Shown: positions 47,382 through 58,179, counted from the stretch's first letter. The stretch: DNA of 64,000 nt from Myxococcus xanthus (GCF_900106535.1 NZ_FNOH01000007.1:186001-250000), one strand, 5' to 3'. Notes: generated from the letters alone by a model not told the origin. Numbers and translations: made by a program.

Positions 47382-47954
47382 ATGATGGCCAAGAAGTATT
47401 TCCAGCTCGCCGACAACGTTTCCATTCCGGGCCGTTGGGAGTTGGGCCACCCGGGAGATGCGCGAGGTCACGAAGTAGACGACCCTTGGATGTTCCGGGA
47501 GGGCCATCCAGTGGAGGTGAGCCAGCGATTCACGGTTCCTATCGAGGAGCCGGGCAAGGCCCTCGATTTTTCTCTCGCGGGCTTCAGCACTCCCGTGGTC
47601 AGCGCCAGCGTGGCCAACATCTTCCTGGAGATGGCTCCCAAGGACGTGCAGCTCCTCCCCGTGGACATCCATGGCCCCCTGGACCCGTACTTCATCCTGG
47701 TGGCCACGAGGCTCATTCGCTGCATTGACGACGCAGCATCGGAAGAGGTGCTCCACTGGCGCCCGGAGGATGGGCGGCCCGAGAAGGTGGGGCAGTACCG
47801 GGATGTCTACGGCATGCGCGTCGACCTCGCCCAGGTGGGCAACGCCCAGGTGTTCCGCACCTGGGGCTGGTCCATCGCCCTCATCGTCTCCGAGGACATC
47901 AAGCAGGCTTTGGAGCGTGCGAAGGCGACCGGCGTGAAGTTCACACCGGTGTAG
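47382..47954 (+). CDS. Probable immunity protein to the AHH toxin (Imm11/DUF1629-like)
   Basis: A 190-residue soluble protein; ATG 47382 and ATG 47385 are adjacent alternatives. It starts 12 bases after the toxin stop, the standard place for an immunity gene. The body, for example SANIFLEMAPKDVQLLPVDI-like segments and YFILVATRLIRCIDD, together with the length resembles the Imm11 (DUF1629) proteins paired with AHH lipoproteins in myxobacteria. There is no signal peptide or TM helix, so it would neutralise the nuclease in the cytoplasm. The family call is from memory of the pattern; the pairing is well supported by position. Confidence 0.75.
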   Translation: MMAKKYFQLADNVSIPGRWELGHPGDARGHEVDDPWMFREGHPVEVSQRFTVPIEEPGKALDFSLAGFSTPVVSASVANIFLEMAPKDVQLLPVDIHGPLDPYFILVATRLIRCIDDAASEEVLHWRPEDGRPEKVGQYRDVYGMRVDLAQVGNAQVFRTWGWSIALIVSEDIKQALERAKATGVKFTPV

Positions 47955-48124
47955 TTCGCGCAAACGCGCCCCCTGTCCTCTGAAGCACCCAGGAGGTCCA
48001 GAGGACAGTCCCCCACGCGTCGGTGACGGCAGACACAGGCCGGGTGCGCAGGCAGCCATGCGAACAGCCTGGAACATGGGCCTGATGGACAAGCGCGGAT
48101 AGAGTGACGCCGGGTGCATCGGCC

Positions 48125-50878
48125 ATGAGCATGAGAGACAGCGGTAGAGGACGCGCGGGCACGGGCAATCGAGAGGGCGATGCCTTCGGCACCGGCCCTG
48201 GGTCGCGGCGCGACGACGCGCCACCCGTTCCCCAGGTGGGGCGCTACTTCCTCCTCAAGCGCCTGGGACAGGGCGGCATGGGCGTGGTGTACGCCGCCTA
48301 TGACCCGGACCTGGACCGCAAGGTGGCGCTCAAGCTGCTGCACGCGGACTCGCGGACGGACTCGGAGGAGGCCCGAGCCCGGCTGCTGCGCGAGGCGCAG
48401 GCCATGGCGCGCGTCTCGCACCCCAACGTCATCCCCATCTTCGACGTGGACGTGTGGGGTGACCGCGTCTTCCTGGCCATGGAGCTGGTGGACGGCGGCA
48501 CCCTGGCCTCGTGGGTGAAGGAGGGGCAGCGCTCCTGGCGAGAGATTCTGGAGTCCTTCCTCGCCGCGGGCCGGGGGCTCCAGGCCGCGCACGAAGCCGG
48601 GCTGGTGCACCGCGACTTCAAGCCCGCCAACGTGCTGGTGAACAAGGCAGGCCGCGTCTTCGTCACCGACTTCGGCCTGGCGCGGCCGGTGGGCACGCTG
48701 CCCAAGGAGGAGCCCCTCTCCGAGGACGCAGAGGCCCTCATTCCCTCCGAGCGGCGCATGCTGGACACGCCCCTCACCGAGGCGGGCCTCATCATCGGCA
48801 CGCCCAGCTACATGTCCCCGGAGCAGTTCCGTGGGGATGACCTGGACCCGCGCTCGGACCAGTTCAGCTTCTGCGTCGCGCTGTACTGGGCGCTCTACCG
48901 TCAGCGCCCCTTCGAGCCCGCCAAGATGGAGGCCTATGCCTCCTCGCGGAAGCCCCAGGCCCAGCCCGTGGTCGAGGCCACCGAGCCGCTGAACGTGACG
49001 GCGCCCCTGGAGCGAGAGGCCCCCAAGCCCCTGCCGCCGCCCGTCCTCATCCAGGAGCCGCCGCGCGACGTGAAGGTCCCCGCCTGGGTGAAGCAGGCGA
49101 TGATGCGCGGCCTGTCGCTGGACCCGGCCGCGCGCTTCGCGTCCATGGAGGCGCTGCTCGGCGCGCTGTCACAAGAGCACCGCTTCACGAAGCGCCGGCG
49201 CTGGGTGGCGGGCGCGAGCACCGTGGCGGCGGGCGTGGCCCTGGTGGGCGGCGTCCTCTACCAGCAGTCCCAGGTCTGCGCGGCCGCGGGCGCGCGCATG
49301 GATGACGTCTGGAGCCCGGCGGCGCGGCAACAGGTGGAGGCGGCCTTCCTCGCCACTGGCAAGCCCTTCGCGCAGGAGCTGGCCGGCAAGGTGTCCCAGG
49401 TGCTGGACGGCTACGCGAGCGCGTGGAAGCAGCAGAGCACCGAGGCCTGCGAAGCCACCCACGTCCACGGCGTGCAGACGGAGGAGCTGCTGACACGGCG
49501 AACGGTGTGTCTGGCGCGGCGGCACAAGGACGTGCGCGCCACGGTGGCGCTGCTGTCCAGCGCGGACGCGTCGCTGGTGGAGAAGTCGGTGGACGCGGTG
49601 CACGCCCTGCCCTCGCTGCACGAATGCGAGGACGAGGAGTCCCTGGCCGAACAACAGCGGCTGCCCTCGGACGCGGCGAAGCGCGCCGACATCGAGAAGC
49701 TGGAGGAGCAGCTCGCGGGCGTGAAGGCGCTGGTGGACGCGGGCCGCTATCCGAAAGCCCTGGAGACGGCGCGCGCGCTGGAGGCACCGGTGCTGGCCAC
49801 CGGCCACCTGCCGCTCACGGCCGAGCTGCGCTTCCACCTGGGCTGGCTCCAGGAACAGAACGGCCAGTCCCCCGAGGCGTCGAAGCAGCTCTTCCACGCC
49901 GTGCGCGACGCCGAGGCGGGGCGGGCGGACCGGCTGAAGGTCGCCATCCTCAACAAGCTGCTCTACGTGGAGGACGGCCAGCAGCACTTCACCCAGGCCT
50001 CGGACTGGGGCGAGCTGGCACACGCGACCCTCCAGCGTCTGGGCGGCGAGCCCGTGCTGGAAGCCGACGTGCGGATGAACCAGGCCAACCTCGCGGTGTC
50101 GCAGGAGCGCTTCGAGGATGCGCGCACGCTGCTGGAGCAGGCCAAGGCGCTCCAGGCCCACGCCCTGCCCCTGGGCCACCCCAAGCGCGCGCGAACCACC
50201 TTCCTGCTGGGCGGCGTGATGCTGGACCTGGGGAAGCCCGAGGAGGCGGTGAAGCTGCTGGAGGAAGCGCTGACACTGACGGAGGCCGCGGTGGGCCCCT
50301 GGCACCCGGACATGGCCCAGCGCCACGGCATGCTGTCGCTGACGCTGCGCGAGCTGAAGCAGGACGCCAAGGCCCTGGCGCACGCGCAGGCGGCGGCCCA
50401 GGTCCGCAAGGCCACGCAGGGCGAGACGAGCGTCCTGTACGCGGAGACCCTGGACGAGGTGGGCATGTGCCTGCACGCGATGAAGCGCTACGACGAGGCG
50501 CTGAAGGCCTACGAAGAGGCGCTGGTCATCAAGCGCGCGGCGCTACCCGCGGACGACGAGCGCCTCCAGTACTCCTATGACGGCGTGGGCCAGGCGTTGC
50601 TGGAGCTGGGCAAGGCGAACGAATCGGTGGCGCCGCTGCGGCAGGCCGTCTCCTTCGCGTCGGCCCCGCCCGACGTGCTGGCCGAGTCCGGCTTCGCCCT
50701 GGCTCGCGCCCTGTGGATGACGCAGCAGCCCCCGGCGGCCCGCGGGGAGGCGGCCCAGGCCCGGGCGCGCTTCACCGAGGCCGGCCTGGATGCGCGGGTG
50801 GCGGACGTGGACGCCTGGCTCTCGACGCTGCCGCCCGAGCCTGCCCCCCGGCCCGCGCGACGCAAGCCCCGGCGGTGA
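48125..50878 (+). CDS. Serine/threonine protein kinase with TM helix and TPR-rich C-terminus
   Basis: A 917-residue protein; ATG 48125 (MSMRDSG) is preferred to a GTG at 48104. The kinase domain spans about residues 40-345: glycine loop LGQGGMGVVY, VALKLL lysine, catalytic D164 in VHRDFKPANVL, DFG in VTDFGLARP, and GTPSYMSPEQF. After a basic stretch, one TM helix (about residues 360-382) leads to a periplasmic part with Cys residues and, from about 540, repeated TPR-like helix pairs such as LLEQAKALQAHALPLGHPKRA. This kinase-TM-TPR layout is common in Myxococcus. The downstream FHA activator is a plausible partner. Confidence 0.92.
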   Translation: MSMRDSGRGRAGTGNREGDAFGTGPGSRRDDAPPVPQVGRYFLLKRLGQGGMGVVYAAYDPDLDRKVALKLLHADSRTDSEEARARLLREAQAMARVSHPNVIPIFDVDVWGDRVFLAMELVDGGTLASWVKEGQRSWREILESFLAAGRGLQAAHEAGLVHRDFKPANVLVNKAGRVFVTDFGLARPVGTLPKEEPLSEDAEALIPSERRMLDTPLTEAGLIIGTPSYMSPEQFRGDDLDPRSDQFSFCVALYWALYRQRPFEPAKMEAYASSRKPQAQPVVEATEPLNVTAPLEREAPKPLPPPVLIQEPPRDVKVPAWVKQAMMRGLSLDPAARFASMEALLGALSQEHRFTKRRRWVAGASTVAAGVALVGGVLYQQSQVCAAAGARMDDVWSPAARQQVEAAFLATGKPFAQELAGKVSQVLDGYASAWKQQSTEACEATHVHGVQTEELLTRRTVCLARRHKDVRATVALLSSADASLVEKSVDAVHALPSLHECEDEESLAEQQRLPSDAAKRADIEKLEEQLAGVKALVDAGRYPKALETARALEAPVLATGHLPLTAELRFHLGWLQEQNGQSPEASKQLFHAVRDAEAGRADRLKVAILNKLLYVEDGQQHFTQASDWGELAHATLQRLGGEPVLEADVRMNQANLAVSQERFEDARTLLEQAKALQAHALPLGHPKRARTTFLLGGVMLDLGKPEEAVKLLEEALTLTEAAVGPWHPDMAQRHGMLSLTLRELKQDAKALAHAQAAAQVRKATQGETSVLYAETLDEVGMCLHAMKRYDEALKAYEEALVIKRAALPADDERLQYSYDGVGQALLELGKANESVAPLRQAVSFASAPPDVLAESGFALARALWMTQQPPAARGEAAQARARFTEAGLDARVADVDAWLSTLPPEPAPRPARRKPRR

Positions 50879-50936
50879 AGTCGCCACGGACCCAACGGGT
50901 GGCGGGCCGTGTCGGCCGTGTTAGCGTCCCGCTCCC

Positions 50937-52277
<1,341 letters not shown>

Positions 52278-52366
52278 GCGCTCCGAAAACAACTTTCTCC
52301 AGAGATTGGAGATAAGCTCGAATTGGAGCCATGTGGGCTCCGCCCATCCCCCAGGGAAGACCGCCC

Positions 52367-53137
52367 ATGCGAGTGAACCTCTTCCAGTCCATCGCGAGGC
52401 TCTCGGAGACCCGGACGCAGCAGAGCGTCCCGCCCGCAGCGTCCGGCCCCGCCCAGACCCAGGCCCCCCAGCAGCCGTCCGTCCCCGACGTGGTGGCCCG
52501 GTACCTCACCGACAGCTTCGAGGCCGCGGGCGCATCGGAAGTCATCAAGCAGACCAAGGACTCCAACTGCGGCGCCGCGGTGGCCACCCTGCTGTCGCGC
52601 ACCGCGGGCAAGGACTCCGCGTCGGCGGCGCAGAAGATGGACACGCTGGAGTCGCGCTTCACCGACGGCGGCGGCACGACCCCGGAGGAGCTCGCGAAGA
52701 TGCTCGCGCACGAGGGCCTGGAGGTGAAGAAGGGCACCTCGAACTTCGACATGCCTTCGGTGAACGAGGCGCTTGCCCGCGGTCAGCAAGTCGTCGTCCA
52801 ACTGGACACCAACCGGCTCGCCACGGGCGTGGACTCCAAGATCGCCGGTGACTCGCACTGGGTCGTCGTCGACGGCATGGACGACAAGGGCAACTACCAG
52901 GTGAAGGACACGAACACGGGCACCAAGTACTCCGTGTCCGGTCAGCAGATCGCCGACTCCGTGGGCTCCGCGTGGGAGCTGCACCAGGGTGGCGGCATGC
53001 TCGTCGTCGGCGACCCGCAGAGCGCCATGGACGAAGGCACGCTGGTGGAGAAAAGTTCCCTCCACACCAGCGTCCTGGGTAACACCGACGGCGGTGGCTC
53101 CCGGGCTCGCGGCAGCTTCGGCCGCGAGTCTTCCTGA
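52367..53137 (+). CDS. C39-like cysteine protease domain protein
   Basis: A 256-residue protein. ATG 52367 follows AGGGAAG with good spacing; an ATG at 52331 would add 12 residues. The papain-like/C39 triad is readable: C68 in DSNCGAAVA, H164 in GDSHWVVVDG and D181 in VKDTNTGTK. There is no signal peptide, and the N-terminus is Ser/Gln/Pro-rich. The next gene is convergent and encodes a lytic transglycosylase with a similar unstructured, signal-less start. Such proteins can be ABC-transporter leader peptidases or effectors of a contact-dependent secretion system; the absence of a Gly-Gly-peptide or ABC gene here makes the second more likely, but that is inference. Confidence 0.75.
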   Translation: MRVNLFQSIARLSETRTQQSVPPAASGPAQTQAPQQPSVPDVVARYLTDSFEAAGASEVIKQTKDSNCGAAVATLLSRTAGKDSASAAQKMDTLESRFTDGGGTTPEELAKMLAHEGLEVKKGTSNFDMPSVNEALARGQQVVVQLDTNRLATGVDSKIAGDSHWVVVDGMDDKGNYQVKDTNTGTKYSVSGQQIADSVGSAWELHQGGGMLVVGDPQSAMDEGTLVEKSSLHTSVLGNTDGGGSRARGSFGRESS

Positions 53138-53170
53138 GCCTCCCGCCGTCGTCCTACCTGCCAGCGTCGA

Positions 53171-54232
53171 CTACGCCGGCAGCGCGCCCTGACCGGAAGC
53201 CAGGGTGCTGGCGAACTGATTCACGTTGCGCACGTAGTCCGCACTGCCCAGGCCCGCGGGAATCGCATGCGGGTTGCTCTTGTCCACGCCGTTCGGACCG
53301 GAGTTGTAGGCGCGCAGGGCCAGGTCCCAGTTCCCGAACTGCGCCTTCATGTCCTTCATGTAGCAGGCGCCCGCGAGGATGTTCGTCTCCGGGTCAGACA
53401 GGTTCTTGCCCTGCAACTCGGGGTACTTGTCCTGCAGCCCCTTGAAGGTGTTGGGGTTCACCTGCATCAACCCCGTGTCCGTCATGCCGTTGCCGCCGTT
53501 GGTGGACGAGGCGTCCACCTTGCCGCGCGACTCCGCCCACACCTGCGCGGCCAGCATCTCCACCGGCACGCCCGTCTTGGCCGCCGCGGACTCGAGCGCC
53601 GGACGCAGCTTCTCCAGCGCCGGAGGCAGGTTGCCGCCCAGGCTCGCGCCGCCGGCACCCGTGCTCGCGCCCACCGAGGGCGCCGCGCCGATGCCGCCCA
53701 CCGGCGCACCCTCGATGTCACTCACCGGAGCGGGCGCGGGCGCGGGGCCACCAGCGGCAGGCGCCGACGTGAGGCCCTCCACCGGCTCATTCATGAACGG
53801 AGACGGGCCCTGGGCGCTGGGGTTCAGCTCCACGGGAGGACGGCCACCGCGGGCCGACGCAGGCGAGAAGGAGCTGTCCAAGAAGCACTTGGACGAGGAC
53901 GCGCCCTGGGCGCCTTGAGCACCGGAAATGCCCTGGCCGTACGAAGCGCCCTGCGCGCCACCCGCCGCGCCGCCCGCCTGCATGGCCTGCTGGAGCTGGG
54001 CCAGCGTGTTGATAATCGCCAGGGCCCCCTCGAGCAGCTTGCCCAGGGACTCGGCCTTGCCGCCGCCCAGGTCGAAGCCATCCTGCTGCATCCCGATGCG
54101 CCCCAGCGACGGCTTCTGGGCCGAGGCACCCGAGGGACCAGACAGCGACGCGGAAGGCCGGGAGACGGAGACATCCTGGGCCGGGGAGCGGACGGCGGAG
54201 GAGGCGGAGCCGCTGAGAGGAGAGAGGCGCAT
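53171..54232 (-). CDS. SLT-type lytic transglycosylase, no signal peptide
   Basis: A 353-residue protein. The start at ATG 54232 (MRLSPLSGS) has GAAGGAAC upstream; an extension to 54280 was rejected. The first 200 residues are Ser/Gly/Ala/Pro-rich and disordered. Residues about 205-350 form a soluble lytic transglycosylase domain: catalytic E234 in WAESRG, then GLMQVNPNTF, ILAGACYMKDM and LRAYNSGPNGV. It would cut peptidoglycan between MurNAc and GlcNAc. No classical signal peptide is present, unlike housekeeping transglycosylases. It is convergent with the C39-like protease gene, 33 bases apart. Confidence 0.85.
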   Translation of the reverse strand: MRLSPLSGSASSAVRSPAQDVSVSRPSASLSGPSGASAQKPSLGRIGMQQDGFDLGGGKAESLGKLLEGALAIINTLAQLQQAMQAGGAAGGAQGASYGQGISGAQGAQGASSSKCFLDSSFSPASARGGRPPVELNPSAQGPSPFMNEPVEGLTSAPAAGGPAPAPAPVSDIEGAPVGGIGAAPSVGASTGAGGASLGGNLPPALEKLRPALESAAAKTGVPVEMLAAQVWAESRGKVDASSTNGGNGMTDTGLMQVNPNTFKGLQDKYPELQGKNLSDPETNILAGACYMKDMKAQFGNWDLALRAYNSGPNGVDKSNPHAIPAGLGSADYVRNVNQFASTLASGQGALPA

Positions 54233-54506
54233 GGGGAAGTTCCTTCGGGGAGGGTTGGAGGGCTGCTGTAGGCGACCCACGCACCAGTAGCAGCAGGTGT
54301 GCCAACCGTCGGGAGCCCTCCTTTCCCCGCCAAACCCCTGATTTCACTTGAGTCGCTGGAGCGCCCGCGCCCCGTGAGGCCCTGGCCCCTGGTGACTGCC
54401 GCCGTCAGGGGGCGGTGGTCGCAGTCACCAGGCTCCGTCCGGCAGCCGTGCCGACATGCCGGCGCGCTAACGTAGCGGCCTTCTCGTCGTGGAGGGGATG
54501 CGGGAC

Positions 54507-56171
54507 ATGAGCCAGAACGGAAGCAGTGCCGAGAGCGCACGCGTGCGCTGGCTGGTGGTGGGTGCCTTCTCCCCGTCCCCCTCGGGCCGGCGCTTCCCGC
54601 TCACGGTGAACACCTTCGGGGATGAGCTCACGCGCGCCGCCAGCGGGCTCCGCGTCACCGTGGCGGACCGACTGGGCGCGGGTGACACGCGCACCGTCGA
54701 GCTGTCCTTCGACCGGCTGCGCGCCTTCAGCTACGCGGACGTCATCACCCGCGTCCCGGAGCTGCGCGCCTTGCAGCACCTGCACGAATCGCTGTCCACG
54801 TCCGATCCGCTGCGCACGCTGACGCCCGAGGAGGCCGCCACGCGCGTGGCCACCGTCACCGGCCCAGGCCGCCTTCCGGACGCGGTGGCCGAGGCCCTGC
54901 GCGCGGCCTCCACGCCGCCCGCTCCCACGGCGCCGACCGCGCCCACCGAATCCGGCGAGGACCTGGTGGAGACGCTCCTCAGTCGCGCCGACGCGAGCAC
55001 GCCCGCCGCCGCGTCCCGGGCGGTGGATGCCTTCCTGCGCGCCATCAATCCACGCGTGCCCGCCACGCCCGCGCCCGTCGTCACGCCGGAGGCCGCCACC
55101 CGGCAGACGGCCCGGGACCTGGTGGAGCAAGCGCTGCTCCTCACGGCGAAGGACCTGCTCGGCGCCGAGCCCGTGGCCCACCTGGAGTCCGCGTGGCGCG
55201 GCCTCAAGTGGCTGCTGGACCAGGTGCCCGCGTCCTCGGGCATCTCCGTGGAGGTGCTGGACGTGGCGCGCGCCGGGCTGCTGGACGCCGTGCAGGGCGC
55301 GCTAGGCGCCGAGCCCTTCGAGCGCCCCGACGCCGTCTTCATCATGGATGCCACCGACGACGTCGCCCTCCTGGGCAAGCTCGCGGCGATGGGCGAGCGC
55401 GCGCAGCTCCCGGTGGTGGCCGCCGTGTCCGCGCCGCTCCTGGGCGTGGCGCAGGCGGAGCTGGCCGTGGCGCTGGAGGAGGAGCGCGAGCATGTCCCCG
55501 AGGCCTGGACGGAGCTGCGCCAGGACGAGTCCGCGCGCTGGCTGTGCGCCGTCATCAACCGCGCGGTGGTGGCCAGCGAGGGTCGCGGCGCGGCCCGGCG
55601 CGTGAGCTTCACCAGCCCCGCGCTGGCGGTGGCGGCGATGCTGGCGGCCAGCTTCCGGGACACCAGCGCCTTCGCGCGCATCATGGGCCAGCAGGGCGGC
55701 CTGAAGGCGCCCGCCATGTGGGAGCTGCCCACCGGCCGCGATACCGGGCTGAGCATTCCCACCGAGCACTTCCTCCCCATCCGGGCGCAGGCGCGGCTGG
55801 AGGAGCGCGGCATCCTGGGCCTGGGCAGCGGGCGCAACGCGGACGCGGTGCTGCTGGCCGCCGCGCCCATGGTGTTCGGCGGAGGCTACGCGGTGCCGCT
55901 GCCCGCGCAGTTGCTCACCGGGCGCATCGTCCGCTTCGCCACCTGGGTGCGGGACCAGTTGCCCGCGGGCACCGGCGGCGACGACGTGGACGCCATCTTC
56001 TCGCAGGCCGCGGAGGTGTTCCTCTTCCGGGGCGCCACGGAGAACGGACAACTGCGCGGCCAGTTGGTGGCCACGGACAACGGCCGCGGGGTGCACGTCA
56101 CCGCCACCGTCCGCCCGGAGCACGCGGGCACGCGCTTCCAGCTCGCCTTCACCCTGCCACTGCGCGGCTGA
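54507..56171 (+). CDS. Type VI sheath-like protein, apparent TssB-TssC fusion
   Basis: A 554-residue protein; the ATG at 54507 (MSQNGSSAE) is preferred because GGAGGGG at 54491-54497 is well spaced for it. Residues about 15-90 have the TssB pattern (RWLVVGAFSPSPSGRRFPLTVN, then VELSFDRLRAFSYADVITRVPELRAL). A linker of about 100 Ala/Pro residues follows, then a TssC-like part from about 195 (LESAWRGLKWLLDQVP, VFIMDATDDVALLGKL, VAAVSAPLLGVAQAELA). The C-terminal half contains VAAMLAASFRDTSAFARIMGQ, also like sheath proteins. No other T6SS gene is nearby, so this may be an orphan or phage-tail-like sheath. Homology is by eye. Confidence 0.6.
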   Translation: MSQNGSSAESARVRWLVVGAFSPSPSGRRFPLTVNTFGDELTRAASGLRVTVADRLGAGDTRTVELSFDRLRAFSYADVITRVPELRALQHLHESLSTSDPLRTLTPEEAATRVATVTGPGRLPDAVAEALRAASTPPAPTAPTAPTESGEDLVETLLSRADASTPAAASRAVDAFLRAINPRVPATPAPVVTPEAATRQTARDLVEQALLLTAKDLLGAEPVAHLESAWRGLKWLLDQVPASSGISVEVLDVARAGLLDAVQGALGAEPFERPDAVFIMDATDDVALLGKLAAMGERAQLPVVAAVSAPLLGVAQAELAVALEEEREHVPEAWTELRQDESARWLCAVINRAVVASEGRGAARRVSFTSPALAVAAMLAASFRDTSAFARIMGQQGGLKAPAMWELPTGRDTGLSIPTEHFLPIRAQARLEERGILGLGSGRNADAVLLAAAPMVFGGGYAVPLPAQLLTGRIVRFATWVRDQLPAGTGGDDVDAIFSQAAEVFLFRGATENGQLRGQLVATDNGRGVHVTATVRPEHAGTRFQLAFTLPLRG

Positions 56172-56173
56172 AG

Positions 56174-56704
56174 TCAGTCCTTCTTGAAGCGCAGCACGTA
56201 GCCTTCGAGGAACACCGTGGGCAGGTCCAGGTCGCCCACGGGTTCGCGCACGAAGCCGCGCCGCTGGTACATGCGCCCCACGCCCTCCGCGCCCCTGCGG
56301 ACGTGGAGGCACACGGCGTCCACGCCCCACTCGCGCGCCCGGGCCTCGGCGGCGTCCAGGAGGGGCTGGGCCAGCCCGGTGCCATGGTGACTCACGGCGG
56401 TGGCCAGGCCGCGCAGGTCGGCGGCGTTGGGCAGCCAGGCCTCGGAGCCGGGGGCACCGGGCTTGAAGAGCGCGACGGTGCCCACCACCTGACCGTCCAA
56501 CTCGGCCACCAGCACGGTGGCCGCCTTGCGCCGGGACGCGACGTCCCGCAGCTCGCGCTTGCGCTCGTCGCCATAGACGACTTCCGGGAGCTTCTTCGCG
56601 TACTGGGTGAGGAAGGCATCCACCAACAACTCCCCCACCACCGCGTCATCCTCGGGCCGCGCCTCGCGAACGAGGGCCCGCTCTACGACATGCCGGGTGT
56701 CCAT
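56174..56704 (-). CDS. GNAT-family N-acetyltransferase
   Basis: A 176-residue protein. The GNAT core is visible: VREARPEDDAVVGELL at the N-terminus, VLVAELDGQVVGTVAL (beta strand 4), then LATAVSHHGTGLAQPLL as the acetyl-CoA-binding motif A (a variant of Q/RxxGxG/A), and VCLHVRRGAEGVGRMYQRRGF at the C-terminus. Substrate unknown. The stop lies two bases from the end of the sheath-like gene, so the two are convergent with no room for a terminator. Confidence 0.88.
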   Translation of the reverse strand: MDTRHVVERALVREARPEDDAVVGELLVDAFLTQYAKKLPEVVYGDERKRELRDVASRRKAATVLVAELDGQVVGTVALFKPGAPGSEAWLPNAADLRGLATAVSHHGTGLAQPLLDAAEARAREWGVDAVCLHVRRGAEGVGRMYQRRGFVREPVGDLDLPTVFLEGYVLRFKKD

Positions 56705-56796
56705 GGCCCGGAACTCTACGACCGGCCGCGCGTCCGCGCGATTTCACCCCGGCCAGCCCTGCTCATGTCTGCGTGCAGGCGGACACTGCGTCGGCG

Positions 56797-58128
56797 TCAC
56801 CACTTGCCCAGGGTGCCAATCAGGTTGCCCGTCTTCGCGTCGAAGACATCCAGCCACACCCAATGCGGAACGTAGACGCGCCCACCGTGCAGCTTGATGT
56901 CGGACGCCCCCGAGCCGCTCTTGGAGTTGGGAATAGGGACGTCCCAACTGACGCTCCCCGTCCGCATGTCTCTGCGAATGAGCTGCGCTCCCCCCTCCTT
57001 CAACTCGTAGACCATGACGAGTGCGTCCTCGGAGAAGGCGAGGACCTCCACCACGCGCTCCTTCACCATCTTGGGGTCCATGTCGGCGACGTTGCCATGC
57101 CACAACGGGACCTTCTGGCCCTGCTGGAACACCGCCGCCATGGGCACGCGGCTCCCAGGACTCCGCTCACCCAGGACGACGTTCAGGTCATTCAGCTTGT
57201 AGACATGCTGAGCCGAAAACCCGGGAACGTCCGGCAGGTCGCGCGGGCGTTCACAGGGGATGGGACTCCTCCTCACCAACTGGGGGGGACACATCCGGGG
57301 GCCCCATTTGAACGGCGCGCAGGAGGGGGGCGGCTCGATGGCGGGCCGAGCGGCCGCCGTTTTCGTGTTGAGCAGGAGGTTCTGCCCATCCGAAACATCG
57401 ACCCAGACGGACTCGGTGTCGCCCCGTGGGATGCAGAGGTTGCGAGGCTTGTCCGAGAGCGCCACCCGTCCGAGCTGCTTGCCCGTCTGCGGGTCGAGGA
57501 TGCTCACCGCGTCAGGCGAACTCATCACCACGCGCCCGCCCTGATGAACGAAGTGCACCGTGCCGCTGAGCTCCGAGATTGACCCCTCGAGGCCCGTCTC
57601 CCAGAGCAATCCGAGCGACTTCCCATCGAACGCGGCGGCCATCGAGCGGATGTCCGTCCCACCGGTGTTGGGCATGAGCCGACGGATGCGCCCGACGAAG
57701 TCGTCCGTCCCGTCCCCGTTGAGGTCCACCACCAGGGGAACGCTCGTCGTGTCCCATTGAAACGTCGATGCCTTCTCCACCCCGGGTGGCCGCGCCACGA
57801 CGATGGGAGCCGGCCCCGGCCCGCCCGGGATGGGACCACCGGTGGACTCGGAGGCAGTCGTCCAGGTGATGAAGCCCACGACCAGCGCGATGAGTGCCAG
57901 AACGACGCCGCCGATGGCCGCCAGTTGAATCACCCCGACCGGGATGCCCCCACGCTCCTCGGATTCTGGTACGGGCGGGGCCTCATAGGAGGGGAGCGGT
58001 GCCTTCTCGCCCCGCGTGTCGATGGAGGCATTGCAGTAACCGCAGGTGTACAGCTCCTGTCCCTGTGTGAGGGCGAAGGGCGCGTTACAACGAGGGCAAC
58101 GAGGCGAGGTCGGGCGTGCGCGAGCCAT
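56797..58128 (-). CDS. Zinc-ribbon membrane protein with beta-propeller-like periplasmic domain
   Basis: A 443-residue protein. A zinc ribbon is at residues about 10-38 (CPRCNAPFALTQGQ and TCGYCNAS). A TM helix follows (about residues 68-92, GVIQLAAIGGVVLALIALVVG), then a long domain with Trp and beta-strand-like repeats (PLVVDLNGDGTDDFVG, FDGKSLGLLWETGL, ILDPQTGKQLGRVAL), like PQQ-type propeller blades. The ribbon would face the cytoplasm and the propeller the periplasm. I do not recognise a named family. It is followed on the same strand by the GNAT gene about 90 bases away. Confidence 0.7.
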   Translation of the reverse strand: MARARPTSPRCPRCNAPFALTQGQELYTCGYCNASIDTRGEKAPLPSYEAPPVPESEERGGIPVGVIQLAAIGGVVLALIALVVGFITWTTASESTGGPIPGGPGPAPIVVARPPGVEKASTFQWDTTSVPLVVDLNGDGTDDFVGRIRRLMPNTGGTDIRSMAAAFDGKSLGLLWETGLEGSISELSGTVHFVHQGGRVVMSSPDAVSILDPQTGKQLGRVALSDKPRNLCIPRGDTESVWVDVSDGQNLLLNTKTAAARPAIEPPPSCAPFKWGPRMCPPQLVRRSPIPCERPRDLPDVPGFSAQHVYKLNDLNVVLGERSPGSRVPMAAVFQQGQKVPLWHGNVADMDPKMVKERVVEVLAFSEDALVMVYELKEGGAQLIRRDMRTGSVSWDVPIPNSKSGSGASDIKLHGGRVYVPHWVWLDVFDAKTGNLIGTLGKW

Positions 58129-58179
58129 GGCGCCTCTTTACCATCCCCTCCCCATACACTCCGAGCGTGGAACCACGCC

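Noticed and set aside
53437-54280. Coding on the plus strand opposite the lytic transglycosylase (334 codons)
   Set aside because: It is Arg/His-rich; the minus strand contains the catalytic Glu and the transglycosylase motifs.
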